Shown here one piece after another: positions 26,274 through 33,758 of a stretch of 64,000 nt of DNA. The notes under the pieces are model-generated. The model had not been told where the DNA came from. It saw only the letters and a program-made list of their open reading frames with translations, and did not search any database. Within the stretch, counting starts at the first letter, position 1. Every line of letters begins with the position of its first letter. Both the position numbers and the translations under genes were made by a program. Source of the stretch: Prauserella_A sp040635515 (GTDB taxonomy: Bacteria; Actinomycetota; Actinomycetes; Mycobacteriales; Pseudonocardiaceae); contig JBEYHY010000001.1 in the NCBI GenBank assembly GCA_040635515.1, positions 930,001-994,000 on the forward strand, given 5' to 3'.

Positions 26274-27157
26274 CAGAGCGGCCTCAACGTCGCGGCGTCG
26301 GCATCGAGCTCGGCCATGACACCCAGCGGCACCGTCAGCGAACCGGGAATGTGCCCGAAACCCAGCTCCCACACCACGGGGACGCCGAGCGGCGCGAGCC
26401 GGTCGAGCATCACCGCGCGGATCTCGTCCAGGTCGCCACACTGGGCCCACGAGCCGAGCGCGATGCCCTCGACTCCGGCGAACCAGCCGCAGCGCAGCAA
26501 CTGCGTCAGCATCCGGTCCAGCCGGTACGGTTCCTCGCCGACGTCCTCCAGCAGTGCGATCCCGTCACGGGCGCCCCGGTGTTCCCCGGTACCGACACCG
26601 GAAGCCAGCAGGCTGAGGCTCCCGCCTACGGTGCGCCCGCGTGCCGTGCCCGGCACGAGCGCCGAGCCGTGGTCACCACGCAACTCGCCCGCGGTCCCGA
26701 ACAGTGCGGCCCGCAGGCCCTCGGCCGCCACGGGATCGAAATGGGTCGAGGCAGGCATCGGGCAGAACACCGTTGGCAGTCCAAGATGGACACCGATGGC
26801 CTCGTGCAGCGCGGTCGCGTCGCTCGACCCCGCGAAGACCTTCGGCGCCGCTGCCCGCAACGCGCGCCAGTCCACGAGATCCAGCATGCGCTGACAACCG
26901 TATCCACCCCTGGCCGCGAACACCGCGGCAACGTCGTCGGCAAGCCACGCTTGCTCGAACTCCTTCGCCCTCGCCGCGTCGTCACCCGCGAGGTAGCGAA
27001 ATTCCGGATGCCGGGCCAGCACTCCCGGCATGACCCTGACCTGGAGTTCCCACGACCTCAGCGTGTCGACGGCCGAGGCGAGCAGGTCCTCGGTCACCGG
27101 CCCCGCCGGCGCGACGAGCGCGACGGTGTCCCCTGACGCGAGCGGCAACCCGGTCAC
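26273..27157 (-). CDS. LD-carboxypeptidase (S66 family)
   Basis: 294 residues. Cleaves the L-Lys/meso-DAP-D-Ala bond of tetrapeptide stems in the cytosol during murein recycling. The Ser-Glu-His triad is visible: Ser112 in FAGSSDATALH, Glu in GIALLEDVGEEPYRLDRML, and His in GFGHIPGSLTVPLG; the ARGGYGCQRML loop is also family-typical. No signal peptide. The GTG start overlaps the S9 peptidase stop (GTGA), and its own stop abuts the PPOX gene. Together with the S9 enzyme this suggests intracellular peptide turnover. Confidence 0.92.
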   Translation of the reverse strand: MTGLPLASGDTVALVAPAGPVTEDLLASAVDTLRSWELQVRVMPGVLARHPEFRYLAGDDAARAKEFEQAWLADDVAAVFAARGGYGCQRMLDLVDWRALRAAAPKVFAGSSDATALHEAIGVHLGLPTVFCPMPASTHFDPVAAEGLRAALFGTAGELRGDHGSALVPGTARGRTVGGSLSLLASGVGTGEHRGARDGIALLEDVGEEPYRLDRMLTQLLRCGWFAGVEGIALGSWAQCGDLDEIRAVMLDRLAPLGVPVVWELGFGHIPGSLTVPLGVMAELDADAATLRPL

Positions 27158-29085
27158 CTGGAGAGGTCCAGATCCGGGACCCCGGGAGTCGCGAAACCGA
27201 ACACCGCGCCGTAGAAGGCCAGTTCGGCCTCCAGTGCGGTGACGATCGTGCTCGCCTTGCGGAAGCCGTGCTGCTCACCCTCGAAGGTCAGGTGCGCGTG
27301 CGGAATGCCGCTTCCGGCGAGCGAGTCCACGAATCGCTGTGCTTGTTCGGGTGGGCAGATCTCGTCCTCCAAGCCCTGCAGCAGCAACACCGGGCCCGCG
27401 AGGTCGGCGATGTTGTTGATGGGAGAGCGCTCGACCCACCGCTTCGCGGTGCCGGGGAGCGGACCGATGAGTCCTTCCAGGTAGCGCGATTCGAAGTCGT
27501 GGGTTTCGCCGCCCGCTCCCGTCCACGGTTCGAGGTCGAGAATCGGGAACTTGATGGTCGCGGCGCGGTAGGTGCGCACGGTGGTCATCGAGGCCGCGGA
27601 GGTGAACCCGCCCGCGCTGCCGCCCCTGATGGCAAGGCGCTCCGGATCGGCGATGCCTTCGGCGACGAGCGCTTCCGCGACGGCGGCACAGTCACCGACA
27701 TCCACGACGCCCCACTGCTCCCGCAGGCGCTGCCTGAACCGCCGCCCGTATCCGGTCGAGCCGCCGTAGTCGACGGCGACGACCCCGATTCCCCTGCTGG
27801 TGAGGTAGGAGAAGTCCAGGTCGAGTACCGGGTAGTTGCGTCCGGTAGGGCCTCCGTGGGCGTGCACGACATAGGGCGGCAGCTCGCCTTCCGGTGCGCG
27901 GAAATCCGGATTGGCAGGAGGGTAGACGTAGGCGGGGATCGGTTCCCCTTCGGCGTCGTGGAACACCCGCTGTTCAGGAACGGAAAGGTATCGAGGGTCG
28001 GGAAGGCCGGGCTGGGCGGTCAGCTCGGTGATGGTGCCGCCCGCGGGATCGACGTGGACGACGGCGGTCTCCCTTCGTGGTCCCGCCGCGATACCGACGA
28101 TCCCGCCGTCGCTCGCGACGGCGATGGATGGTGACCACGCGGTCAGCTCGCCCGCGATGTGTTCCAGTGAGCCGGTGGCTTCGTCGAGGACGGCCAGCCT
28201 TCCCGCGTCGATGACCGCGTGCCTGGCCTGGCCCAGCGGAACCATCCAGCGCGAGCCGATCTTCCACAGCGCGCCGCCGAGTTCGGCGCGCGTTTCGGCG
28301 AGGTTGGTCAGCTCACCGGAAAGGCTTATCCGGTACGGATTCCACCAGCCGGCCGGATCGAGCAACGCGAGCAAGTGCTCCTCGTCCTCCCAGTCGAGCT
28401 GGCACACCGCGACGTCGGGCCCCCCGGCGAGGACCCTGTGCGGCCCGAAACCGCCGTCGTCGCGCACCTCGGCGACACACAATTCGGTTCCGTCCCACGG
28501 CATCGCGGGGTGGTTCCAGCCGAGCCACGCGGCGTGGGTCCCTCCAGGGGAGAGCTGAGGGGCGGTGAGAAAGTGGTGGCTTGCCGACAGCACCCGCGGC
28601 TCGCCGCCTTCGGGGGAAATGGCGACAAGATCCCTCGCGACATCGGTGCGTTGCGGCCCCGTGCCGCGCTCGCGCACGGCCAGCACCTGCGATCCCTTGC
28701 CCCGTCGCAGGTCGCCGTACCTGATGCTCTGCGGCGACGGCGGTTCCGGGGTGCACGGCACAGTCGTCCCGGTGGCGAGGTCGCGGATGTACACGCGCTG
28801 GTCGTCCCAGTTGGTGAACACGAGCGAGGTCGCCGTCGCCAGCCAGGGCCGCCCGCCGTATTCGTGCACCCTGTTGCGGGCGCTCCACGGTGCAGGCAGC
28901 AGTTCCTCGATCCCGGTGCCGGTCGAGCGCACCACGGCGACCCTGCCTGCCTCGGCCGGTCGGGCCTCCGCCCACCAGACCTCGCCGCCGACGACGTCGA
29001 GCCACTGCGGAGTCACGCCAGCCGAGGCGACGTCGCCCGCGGCGATGGGTGATGTCCAGGAACCGAACGGTGCGATCTCAGGCAT
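27154..29085 (-). CDS. S9 family peptidase (prolyl oligopeptidase-like)
   Basis: 643 residues: an N-terminal seven-bladed propeller of about 370 residues and a C-terminal alpha/beta hydrolase. Catalytic Ser in IRGGSAGGFTSAASM, Asp in LQGLEDEICPPEQ and His in EGEQHGFRKAST. Resembles acylaminoacyl-peptidase and dipeptidyl-aminopeptidase enzymes of the cytosol; no signal peptide. The ATG is fixed by TAAGGT six bases upstream, a leaderless promoter. First gene of the operon with LD-carboxypeptidase and a PPOX protein. Confidence 0.93.
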   Translation of the reverse strand: MPEIAPFGSWTSPIAAGDVASAGVTPQWLDVVGGEVWWAEARPAEAGRVAVVRSTGTGIEELLPAPWSARNRVHEYGGRPWLATATSLVFTNWDDQRVYIRDLATGTTVPCTPEPPSPQSIRYGDLRRGKGSQVLAVRERGTGPQRTDVARDLVAISPEGGEPRVLSASHHFLTAPQLSPGGTHAAWLGWNHPAMPWDGTELCVAEVRDDGGFGPHRVLAGGPDVAVCQLDWEDEEHLLALLDPAGWWNPYRISLSGELTNLAETRAELGGALWKIGSRWMVPLGQARHAVIDAGRLAVLDEATGSLEHIAGELTAWSPSIAVASDGGIVGIAAGPRRETAVVHVDPAGGTITELTAQPGLPDPRYLSVPEQRVFHDAEGEPIPAYVYPPANPDFRAPEGELPPYVVHAHGGPTGRNYPVLDLDFSYLTSRGIGVVAVDYGGSTGYGRRFRQRLREQWGVVDVGDCAAVAEALVAEGIADPERLAIRGGSAGGFTSAASMTTVRTYRAATIKFPILDLEPWTGAGGETHDFESRYLEGLIGPLPGTAKRWVERSPINNIADLAGPVLLLQGLEDEICPPEQAQRFVDSLAGSGIPHAHLTFEGEQHGFRKASTIVTALEAELAFYGAVFGFATPGVPDLDLSR

Positions 29086-29091
29086 TCCGCC

Positions 29092-29097
29092 ACCTTA
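29092..29097 (-). promoter_or_regulatory. Leaderless -10 element (TAAGGT) of the S9 peptidase operon
   Basis: TAAGGT on the minus strand, then six bases, then ATG at 29085. The 129-base divergent region also holds TAGGGT (29199-29204) ten bases before the DUF3090 start on the plus strand, a plausible -10 for that operon. Confidence 0.55.
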
Positions 29098-29214
29098 GAG
29101 GTCGTGTGGATCACATGGCAGCGTTGTGACAGCCGTGCTTTGCCGTGACATCGGCCGGAAGACCGCGCCCCGGGCGAGCCTGATCGTGGAAGTTGGCCTA
29201 GGGTCGTATGTGCC

Positions 29215-29793
29215 ATGGCTCGTGTCATTCACGTATTCCGTCAACCCGACCGCTTCGTAGCCGGGACCGTCGGGGAACCCGGCGACCGCACTTTCTATCT
29301 GCAGGCGGCCGAGAACACCCGCGTCATCAGCGTGACCATCGAGAAGCAGCAGGTCGCCGTGCTGGCGGAGCGCCTCGGTTCGCTGCTTGAGGAAGTCGCC
29401 AGCCGGTTCGGCGCCGATGTTCCCGACGAGGTGTCCGACGACCTGCTCGACATGGAGCCGCTCCAGGTTCCGGTCGAGGAGGAGTTCAAGGTCGGCACCA
29501 TGGGGCTCGGCTGGGACGCGGAAAGCAAGGCCGTCGTCGTCGAGTTGCTCGCCATCACCGAGGGCGAGGTCGACGAGACGGTGGTGCTCGACGACACCGA
29601 CGAGGGACCCGACGCGGTCCGGGTGTTCCTCGACCCTTCGGCGGCTCGCGCGTTCGCCACCCGCGCCGACCGCGTCGTCAACGCGGGGAGGAAACCGTGC
29701 CCGCTGTGCGGTGAACCGCTCGATCCCGAAGGGCACATCTGCCCACGGCAGAACGGCTACCGCCGCAATTCCGACCTCACCGAGGAAAGCTGA
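29215..29793 (+). CDS. DUF3090 family protein
   Basis: 192 residues. The N-terminus RVIHVFRQPDRFVAGTVGEPG and the zinc-ribbon-like C-terminus PCPLCGEPLDPEGHICPRQNG (CxxC plus a later HxC) are characteristic of DUF3090, conserved across actinobacteria next to an MSMEG_4193-type phosphomutase and the SCO1664 family. The middle is acidic beta/alpha. Function unknown; the zinc knuckle suggests a binding partner role. The ATG lies ten bases after a TAGGGT box. Nine bases separate it from the next gene. Confidence 0.9.
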   Translation: MARVIHVFRQPDRFVAGTVGEPGDRTFYLQAAENTRVISVTIEKQQVAVLAERLGSLLEEVASRFGADVPDEVSDDLLDMEPLQVPVEEEFKVGTMGLGWDAESKAVVVELLAITEGEVDETVVLDDTDEGPDAVRVFLDPSAARAFATRADRVVNAGRKPCPLCGEPLDPEGHICPRQNGYRRNSDLTEES

Positions 29794-29801
29794 CGGCCAC
29801 G

Positions 29802-30608
29802 GTGGCAACCGACCACCTCGACCCTGCCGATCCCGCCGCGAAGGAACTCGTCGAACACGGCAGGCTCGATGTCGAAGGCCGTCTCGTCGACGCGTCGAAC
29901 GTGACCCTGTTCTGCACCATCGAATTGGAGGGCGTCAGCGCGAACGCGGTGTACAAGCCGATCTCCGGTGAGCGCCCGCTGTGGGACTTCCCTGACGGCA
30001 CGCTCGCGGGCAGGGAGGTCGCGACCTACCTCGTCGCCGAAGCGGCCGGACTCGGTGGTGTCCCGCCGACGGTGCTCCGCGAAGGGCCTCTCGGCGCGGG
30101 CATGGTGCAGATGTGGGTCGAGACGACCGATGACGAACTGGTCGATGTACGCGCCCCCGATGATGTTCCGGACGGCTGGCGGATCGTGCTGCACGCACAC
30201 GACAGGTCGGGTGAGCCGGTCGTGCTCGCGCACTCCTCCCACGAGGGCCTGCGTGACATTGCCGTGCTCGACGTGGTGGTCAACAACACCGACCGCAAGG
30301 GCGGGCACCTGCTCAGCGGTCCCCGCGACCGGGTCTACGGCGTGGATCACGGAATCTGCCTGCACACCGATCCCAAGCTGCGCACGGTGTTGTGGGGCTG
30401 GGTCGGTGAGCCGCTGCCCGGCTCCTCGGCCGACAAGCTGCGCAAGCTTCGCTGGGCGCTCGACCACGAACTGGGTGAGGTGCTCGGCGAGCACCTCACC
30501 ACAGCCGAGATCGCGGCGCTGGGGGAGCGCACCGACACCCTCCTCGACGAGGGCGTCTTTCCGGCACCCGGTGATGACTGGCGCGCTATTCCCTGGCCGC
30601 TGTTCTAG
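29802..30608 (+). CDS. SCO1664 family protein (phosphoinositide-kinase-like fold)
   Basis: 268 residues. Family-typical N-terminus (LVDASNVTLFCTIELEG, then NAVYKPISGERPLWDFPDG). The pattern resembles the PI3/4-kinase and HipA superfamily: a candidate ATP-binding Lys in AVYKP, a catalytic-loop-like DVVVNNTDRKGGHLL and a metal-binding VYGVDHGICLH. No substrate is known. GTG start, nine bases after DUF3090, clearly cotranscribed. In mycobacteria (Rv2133c-Rv2136c) these genes are contiguous with uppP; here they are 24 kb away. Confidence 0.88.
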   Translation: MATDHLDPADPAAKELVEHGRLDVEGRLVDASNVTLFCTIELEGVSANAVYKPISGERPLWDFPDGTLAGREVATYLVAEAAGLGGVPPTVLREGPLGAGMVQMWVETTDDELVDVRAPDDVPDGWRIVLHAHDRSGEPVVLAHSSHEGLRDIAVLDVVVNNTDRKGGHLLSGPRDRVYGVDHGICLHTDPKLRTVLWGWVGEPLPGSSADKLRKLRWALDHELGEVLGEHLTTAEIAALGERTDTLLDEGVFPAPGDDWRAIPWPLF

Positions 30609-30617
30609 CGCGGGCGA

Positions 30618-31442
30618 TCAGCGAAATCGGTCCGCGTTGCGCCTCGCCCACTCCGCGTAGGTCGTGGCGCCGCGACCGGTGAGCTGCTCGAATCCGGGCT
30701 CCGGCTCCATCCTCATCTCGTTACCCCCTGCCAGCAGCCATTCCGCGGTGTCCGAATCGACGCCCTGGTCGAGCCACTCCTGCTTGGCTTCCGCCTTTGT
30801 CTGCTCGATGTAGCGGATATCGCGGCCGAGTGCGTCGGCGATCGCGGCGACCTGCTGGGGGATTGTGATCGCCTCGGGGCCGCTCAGCGGGTACTTCCGG
30901 TTGGCATGTTTGTCGTCGACCATCGCGGCGGCAGCGGCGACGGCGATGTCCCGCATGGCCATCGGCGTGTCGGTGGCGAGCGGGAATGGTGCCCGCACCA
31001 CGTTTTCGGCGCGGATCGAGATCGCCCAGTTTTCGGTGTTCTCCATGAACGCGCCGGGGCACAGGAAGGTCCAGTCGAGACCGGCCTTGATGATCGCGCG
31101 TTCGATGGCCACGAACGACAGCGCGTACTCGTCTTCGGCGTCGTCATTGGCCAGTATCGAGGTCAGCGCCACGACGCGGCGCACGCCCGCGTCCTTCGCC
31201 ATCCGGGCGACGGTGTCGATCGTGTCGGGCATCGGCGCGAGGTACACGGTGTCGATGCCCTCGAATGCCGGGGGCAGTGTCTCCGGTTTGCCGAGATAGC
31301 CCCGCGCGATCTCCACGTCGCCGGGCAGCGCGGCCTTGGCGGGGTTGGTGGTGAGCGCCCTGACCCGCTCACCGCTTCCGGCGAGTTCGTCGACGACCAT
31401 GCGGCCGATGTTGCCCGTCGCGCCGGTCACCAGAATCGTCAT
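30618..31442 (-). CDS. NmrA-family NAD(P)-binding protein
   Basis: 274 residues. The glycine-rich TILVTGATGNIGRMVV opens an atypical short-chain dehydrogenase fold, followed by DTVYLAPMPDTIDTV, the RRVVALTSI strand and WTFLCPGAFMEN. It lacks the YxxxK catalytic pair, as expected for NmrA/quinone-oxidoreductase-2-type members that sense or reduce with NADP. ATG 31442 has GGGGATCTC upstream; the alternative TTG start four codons earlier is weaker. Divergent from a TetR regulator with a dyad between, so probably induced by that regulator's ligand. Confidence 0.88.
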   Translation of the reverse strand: MTILVTGATGNIGRMVVDELAGSGERVRALTTNPAKAALPGDVEIARGYLGKPETLPPAFEGIDTVYLAPMPDTIDTVARMAKDAGVRRVVALTSILANDDAEDEYALSFVAIERAIIKAGLDWTFLCPGAFMENTENWAISIRAENVVRAPFPLATDTPMAMRDIAVAAAAAMVDDKHANRKYPLSGPEAITIPQQVAAIADALGRDIRYIEQTKAEAKQEWLDQGVDSDTAEWLLAGGNEMRMEPEPGFEQLTGRGATTYAEWARRNADRFR

Positions 31443-31488
31443 CGAGATCCCCAATTCAGTACATCGTACGTAGTTACCGGGTCAGCAT

Positions 31489-31509
31489 ACTCCGTACGCC
31501 GCACGGAGT
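31489..31509. promoter_or_regulatory. Dyad between NmrA-like and TetR genes
   Basis: ACTCCGT and ACGGAGT form a seven-base inverted repeat with a seven-base spacer. It ends three bases before the TetR ATG and lies 46 bases upstream of the divergent NmrA-like start. A CGTACG step recurs in this 70-base region. Likely operator for the TetR protein. Confidence 0.5.
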
Positions 31510-31512
31510 CAT

Positions 31513-32310
31513 ATGATGATCGTGATGAGAGACGAAGAAGGGCCACGCGACCTCGAACGCAGCATGCGGCTGCTCTGGCGCGCGCACGGCGAACCCGATC
31601 CGGCCGAAGCCACCGAATCCGGCGCCGCCGTGCGGCGGAGGGGGCCGAAACCGGCACTCAGCGTCGAACAGATCGTGCTCGCCGCCATCGAGATCGCCGA
31701 TGCCGAGGGCCTCGGAGGGCTGTCGATGCGCAAGGTCGCGGAGCGGCTCGGGGTGGGCACGATGTCGCTCTACACCTATGTGCCCGCGAAAGCCGAGCTG
31801 GTGAGCCTGATGCTGGACGCGGTGGACGCGCGGGGCTCGCTGCCGCACACCGTCGAAGGCGGGTGGCGCGAGCAGACCGCCGCGTGGGCGAGGGAGGACT
31901 GGCTGCTGTACCAGCGGCACGAGTGGATGCTGCAGGCCTCGGGAAGGCAACCACTCGGCCCGAACACGATGCGCCGTTTCGACTCGGCCCTTCGCGCGTT
32001 GCGGGAAACGGGATTGCCGCAGCACGAACTGGTGGCCGCCGCCGACGTGATCGACAGCTACACCAGGGGGATGGCCGTCCGCGCCGCCGAGAGCAGGCAA
32101 CTGGAACGACGCACCGGCACCAGCGAGCAGGCCTGGTGGGACGAGCACGGCCCTCAACTCGGCGCCCGCATCAGCGAGGCGACCTATCCCGCCGTCTATC
32201 TGGCATGGCAGTCGGGCGCCTTCGACAGTGACAACGACATCGACAGCTTCGAGTACGGACTCCAGCGCATCCTCGACGGCATCGAGGGCCGCGTCACCGG
32301 TGAAGACTGA
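31513..32310 (+). CDS. TetR family regulator with tetracycline-repressor-type C-terminus
   Basis: 265 residues. An unusually long N-terminal arm (about 45 residues, ending VRRRGPKPAL) precedes the HTH SVEQIVLAAIEIADAEGLGG, LSMRKVAERLGVGTMSLYTY. The DNA-binding part and the ligand domain (WREQTAAWAREDWLLYQRHEW) are those of the TetR_C_1 group that contains TetR itself. Three in-frame ATGs occur within 13 bases; I used the first, though GGAG spacing slightly favours the second. It is divergent from the NmrA-like gene, presumably its target. Confidence 0.9.
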   Translation: MMIVMRDEEGPRDLERSMRLLWRAHGEPDPAEATESGAAVRRRGPKPALSVEQIVLAAIEIADAEGLGGLSMRKVAERLGVGTMSLYTYVPAKAELVSLMLDAVDARGSLPHTVEGGWREQTAAWAREDWLLYQRHEWMLQASGRQPLGPNTMRRFDSALRALRETGLPQHELVAAADVIDSYTRGMAVRAAESRQLERRTGTSEQAWWDEHGPQLGARISEATYPAVYLAWQSGAFDSDNDIDSFEYGLQRILDGIEGRVTGED

Positions 32311-32361
32311 CCGGCGTGGCGCGGGGCGGCCGCGAGGTGCCTGCCGCTAGGTTCTGCTCCC

Positions 32362-33168
32362 GTGCGCTCCCATTCCTATGACGATGTGCTGGGTGGACCT
32401 CGCAAACGCAAGGTGCCGGAGGTGCCCGCCGAACCGGGCCTTGTCGTCGAGGACCCCGCGAGCGGGTTCTGCGGCGCGCTGGTGAAGCTCGAATACGGCA
32501 ATGCCGTGCTGGAGGACCGCAAGGGAAGACACCGCGTCTTCCCGCTGGGCCCCGCGGCCTTCCTGCTTGAGGGCAAGCCGGTGACGCTCGTGCCGGTGCG
32601 CGAGAAGCCCGCGCGGGCGAAGACCATGTCGGCGTCGGGTTCGGTGAAGGTCACCGGGCTCAAGGCGAGAGTCGCCCGTGACTCCAGGATCTGGGTGGAA
32701 GGCAAGCACGACGCCGAACTCGTCGAGCGGGTGTGGGGCCACGACCTGCGGGTCGAGGGTGTCGTGGTGGAACCGCTCGACGGTGTCGACTTCCTCGCCG
32801 ACCGGATCGCCGAGTTCGGCACCGGGCCTGGTCGCAGGCTCGGCGTGCTCGTCGACCACCTTGTGCCAGGCAGCAAGGAGGCGCGGATCGTCGAGGGCAT
32901 TCGTGACGAGAACGTGCTGGTGACCGGCCACCCCTACGTGGATGTCTGGCAGGCGGTGAAGCCGGGCGCCGTCGGCATCGACGCGTGGCCGAGCGTCCCG
33001 AAGGGAACCGAGTGGAAGCAGGGCATCTGTGCCGCGCTCGGCTGGGGAGAGCCCTACGAAGGTTGGCAGCGGGTGCTGAGCGGAGTCGCGGGTTTCCGCG
33101 ATCTGGAAACGCCGTTGCTCGGCGCGGTCGAACGGCTGATCGACTTTGTCACCACGGTGGACGATTGA
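32362..33168 (+). CDS. DUF3097 family protein, Toprim-like
   Basis: 268 residues, conserved in actinobacteria without a known function. After a small N-terminal beta domain, IWVEGKHDAELVERVWG (Glu followed by a beta strand and acidic residue) and LGVLVDHLVPGSKEARI (an Asp at the end of a strand) have the layout of a Toprim nuclease/primase domain, and VTGHPYVDVWQAVKP could give a third acidic site. The GTG start is preceded by TAGGTT with eight bases between, a near-leaderless promoter. Toprim assignment is my inference; the DUF family call is firmer. Confidence 0.82.
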   Translation: MRSHSYDDVLGGPRKRKVPEVPAEPGLVVEDPASGFCGALVKLEYGNAVLEDRKGRHRVFPLGPAAFLLEGKPVTLVPVREKPARAKTMSASGSVKVTGLKARVARDSRIWVEGKHDAELVERVWGHDLRVEGVVVEPLDGVDFLADRIAEFGTGPGRRLGVLVDHLVPGSKEARIVEGIRDENVLVTGHPYVDVWQAVKPGAVGIDAWPSVPKGTEWKQGICAALGWGEPYEGWQRVLSGVAGFRDLETPLLGAVERLIDFVTTVDD

Positions 33169-33213
33169 GCGGCGGCGCGCGGGAGCGAATCATCCACTGG
33201 CAAGGTCACGCGT

Positions 33214-33232
33214 AGATCACTTCCTGTGATCT
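33214..33232. promoter_or_regulatory. 19-bp dyad upstream of NfeD
   Basis: AGATCAC, five bases, GTGATCT: a perfect seven-base inverted repeat 38 bases before the NfeD start. It could be an operator for the NfeD-SPFH pair, or a weak terminator for DUF3097, although no T tract follows. Confidence 0.4.
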
Positions 33233-33270
33233 TCTCGGTGGAAGCCGACACTATCTGAGAGCATGGCGGC

Positions 33271-33702
33271 ATGACAGCGGCGCTCATCTGGCTCATCGTC
33301 GGGGTCGGCCTGGTGGTTGCGGAAGTCCTTTCCGGGGACTTCGTTCTCCTCATGCTCGGACTCGGCGCCTTGTTCGGAGCGGGCTCCGCCGCGCTCACGG
33401 GCAACCCGATCATCGACGTGATCGTTTTCGCGGTGGCTTCGGCCGGCTTGCTCGTGCTCGCGAGACCCGCGCTGAAGCGCAAGTTCCTCTCGGGTCCGGG
33501 AGTGAAGACCAACGCCGACGCACTGGTCGGTGCAGCCGCTGTCACGTTGTCTATTGTGGATGCCCACAGTGGTCAGGTGAAGCTGGCCGGTGACGTCTGG
33601 TCCGCCCGCAGCATCGCGGAAGGACACGTCATCGAGCCGGGTACTACGGTGACCGTCGTCGAGATCGCCGGGGCGACAGCCGTCGTCTCCGCGGAACCAT
33701 GA
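33271..33702 (+). CDS. NfeD family protein
   Basis: 143 residues. Two or three N-terminal membrane helices (ALIWLIVGVGLVVAEVLSG, LLMLGLGALFGAGSAAL, VIVFAVASAGLLVLARPAL) and a C-terminal OB-fold beta barrel (GAAAVTLSIVDAHSGQVKLAGDVWSAR, then VIEPGTTVTVVEIAGATAVV). This is the short NfeD form without the serine protease domain, the usual partner of SPFH/stomatin proteins, which follows 56 bases downstream. Together they form membrane microdomain machinery. ATG start. Confidence 0.92.
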   Translation: MTAALIWLIVGVGLVVAEVLSGDFVLLMLGLGALFGAGSAALTGNPIIDVIVFAVASAGLLVLARPALKRKFLSGPGVKTNADALVGAAAVTLSIVDAHSGQVKLAGDVWSARSIAEGHVIEPGTTVTVVEIAGATAVVSAEP

Positions 33703-33758
33703 TGGCCGGGACGCCAATGCCGGGAAACCCCGGCTGAGCTGGAGAAGAGGAGCAAGTT

